NCBI GenBank assembly: GCA_017452405.1
Contig: JAFTMM010000001.1
Span: 1-7,117 of the forward strand
DNA: 7,117 nt
Reading direction: 5' to 3'
Source of the DNA: Clostridia bacterium
Lineage (GTDB): Bacteria > Bacillota > Clostridia > Christensenellales > Pumilibacteraceae
The notes under the pieces were generated by a model. That model ran no database searches and was not told the DNA's origin. It saw nothing but the letters and a program-made list of their open reading frames with translations. Within the stretch, counting starts at the first letter, position 1; each line of letters opens with the position of its first letter. The position numbers were made by a program, and so were the translations under genes. Positions 6,517-7,117 of this stretch are shown piece by piece.

Positions 6517-6522
6517 CTCCTT
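6517..6522 (-). promoter_or_regulatory. Ribosome binding site that fixes the mazE start
   Basis: AAGGAG on the minus strand lies 6 bases before ATG 6510. No comparable site precedes the upstream ATG at 6561. This favours the 72-residue antitoxin. Confidence 0.8.
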
Positions 6523-6559
6523 ATATTCCTTATTATGCGCGCAAATTTTGTCGATATAC

Positions 6560-6588
6560 ATAATACTCGCGTCCTATAATTTTTTGAA
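6560..6588 (-). promoter_or_regulatory. Putative promoter of mazEF
   Basis: On the minus strand TTCAAA (6588-6583, 4 of 6 matches) is followed after 17 bp by TATTAT (6565-6560, 5 of 6). The start site would be near 6553, giving a leader of about 43 bases before the mazE ATG. The promoter diverges from that of the SRP RNA gene. AT-rich surroundings make the exact boxes uncertain. Confidence 0.45.
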
Positions 6589-6634
6589 AAAATGAATTGC
6601 GCCTTCCCGGAGCGCACGAATTGAACAAAAACGC

Positions 6635-6663
6635 TTGCTATTTTTCCGCCGAACTGCTATAAT
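6635..6663 (+). promoter_or_regulatory. Promoter of the SRP RNA gene, extended -10 type
   Basis: TTGCTA (6635-6640) is separated by 17 bp from a perfect TATAAT (6658-6663), which is preceded by TGC, an extended -10. The expected start near 6670 coincides with the conserved GCCGUGC 5' end of the RNA. Confidence 0.85.
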
Positions 6664-6669
6664 AGCTTT

Positions 6670-6941
6670 GCCGTGCTAGGTGGGGAGCTAGCGGTGCCCT
6701 ATTCCTGCAATCCGCTACAGCAGGGCTGAACGTCGTTCTCGGCGTAAGCCGTGGAAGGCAAGTTGTAAGTAAGTGATGTTGACCTTAGGGTCTTGTGCAA
6801 CGCCATACTGTGAACCGTGTCAGGGCTTGACCGCAGCAGCACTAAGCAGCTTTAGGCGTGTGCCACAAGTCAGCTTTAAGCGAGTTAACTGCTTGCGAGA
6901 CTCTTCGGCGGTCTACGACAAAAACGAATGCACGGTTTTTT
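6670..6941 (+). ncRNA. ffs: Signal recognition particle RNA, large Bacillus/Clostridium type with Alu domain
   Basis: This is the RNA scaffold of SRP; with Ffh it targets nascent membrane and secreted proteins to FtsY and the Sec translocon. The 5' end GCCGUGC (6670-6676) pairs with GCACGGU (6930-6936), followed by a U-run. The Alu domain keeps UGCAAU (6706-6711) in a context like B. subtilis scRNA (CCUGCAAUCCGC). Helix 5 is supported by CUUGUG (6792-6797) with CACAAG (6864-6869) and CGCC (6801-6804) with GGCG (6855-6858). Ffh-binding helix 8 has GUCAGG (6819-6824) opposite AGCAGCA (6835-6841). About 270 nt matches the Bacillus length. The tip of helix 8 (6825-6834) is GCUUGACCGC instead of the usual UCCGGAAGGA, so the GGAA tetraloop is absent. 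Ends are estimated from pairing and the promoter. Confidence 0.95.
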
Positions 6942-6948
6942 CGAAAAC

Positions 6949-6977
6949 AAAGAGGTGCTCAATTGAGCACCTCTTTT
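6949..6977 (+). terminator. Terminator downstream of the SRP RNA
   Basis: A perfect 28-bp palindrome (6949-6976) is centred on AATT at 6961-6964, with GAGGTGCTC arms, and runs into TTTT. It starts 8 bases after the SRP RNA U-run and probably ends the primary transcript, leaving a tail to be trimmed. Being symmetric with an A-tract on the other side, it may also stop minus-strand transcription. Confidence 0.85.
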
Positions 6978-7008
6978 GCTATGCTGTATAAATAGTAAAG
7001 TATTAAGC

Positions 7009-7017
7009 TGTGGATAA
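7009..7017 (-). promoter_or_regulatory. Consensus DnaA box
   Basis: The minus strand reads TTATCCACA, the perfect 9-mer recognised by DnaA. It is a single copy in the AT-rich intergenic stretch after the SRP RNA and about 68 bases upstream of the next promoter. One 9-mer can occur by chance, so function is unproven. Confidence 0.5.
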
Positions 7018-7084
7018 GTCAAAGCAAAAAATCACAAGTTTGAGCAAGAATAAGCAATTTTTTACAGTTTTATAACATATACTC

Positions 7085-7113
7085 TTGACACTTTTTTATT
7101 TTAGGAGTAAAAT
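7085..7113 (+). promoter_or_regulatory. Near-consensus sigma-A promoter reading out of the window
   Basis: A perfect TTGACA (7085-7090) is followed after 17 bp by TAAAAT (7108-7113, 5 of 6 matches). Transcription would begin at about 7120, outside the window. In Bacillus the gene after the SRP RNA is dnaX, so dnaX is a guess for the unseen target. Apart from this promoter and the DnaA box, the stretch from 6978 to the right edge shows no gene. Confidence 0.75.
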
Positions 7114-7117
7114 AAAA

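Noticed and set aside
6593..6625. Imperfect inverted repeat (GAATTGCGC with GCGC-ACG-AATT) between the divergent promoters
   Set aside because: Arms match only partly, with a 3-base interruption on one side; too weak to call an operator for MazE.
6773..6991. 72-codon plus-strand open frame
   Set aside because: It lies inside the SRP RNA gene and its terminator; the structural RNA explains the sequence.
6978..7117. Possible replication origin at the right edge
   Set aside because: Only one DnaA box is present, with no box cluster and no dnaA or dnaN in view; an AT-rich intergenic region with a promoter explains the rest.

Overview
The window looks like chromosomal DNA of a Gram-positive Firmicute, most likely an uncultured gut or rumen member of the Clostridia. 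The pointers are a large Bacillus/Clostridium-type SRP RNA with an Alu domain, a MazF almost colinear with Bacillus EndoA, strong AGGAGG-type ribosome binding sites, and a GlpA-like/GlpB-like/DUF1667 gene triad typical of Clostridia. Base composition is moderate and nothing indicates a plasmid or phage. The genus cannot be read from the sequence.

Layout. Positions 2-2326 (+) hold the 3' end of a large repetitive surface protein with a C-terminal membrane anchor, closed by a strong terminator. A promoter whose predicted start site falls on the ATG then opens a four-gene operon at 2459-5922 (+) with overlaps of 4, 4 and 8 bp. Its genes encode a compact GlpA-like FAD protein with a BFD-type [2Fe-2S] domain, a compact GlpB-like FAD/NAD(P) oxidoreductase, a cysteine-rich DUF1667 protein, and a 378-residue protein recognised here as an RnlA-family (RNase LS) HEPN ribonuclease. 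A bidirectional hairpin separates this operon from a convergent mazE-mazF toxin-antitoxin pair at 5967-6510 (-). A divergent promoter then drives the SRP RNA gene (6670-6941, +), followed by its terminator. The right edge carries a consensus DnaA box and a near-consensus promoter reading out of the window.

How the genes work together. The first three operon genes probably form one redox complex that moves electrons from an unknown hydroxy-acid or glycerol-phosphate-like substrate through two flavins and Fe-S centres. Both flavoproteins are clearly shorter than the family members I recall and have lost segments outside the cofactor-binding cores. The most interesting point is that the RnlA-like RNase is translationally coupled to this redox module and has no RnlB/Dmd-like antitoxin gene beside it. 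Either the toxin is orphaned, or it is controlled or used in a way tied to its redox partners. MazEF looks like a conventional module. The SRP RNA is conventional except for an apical loop that departs from the usual GGAA tetraloop.
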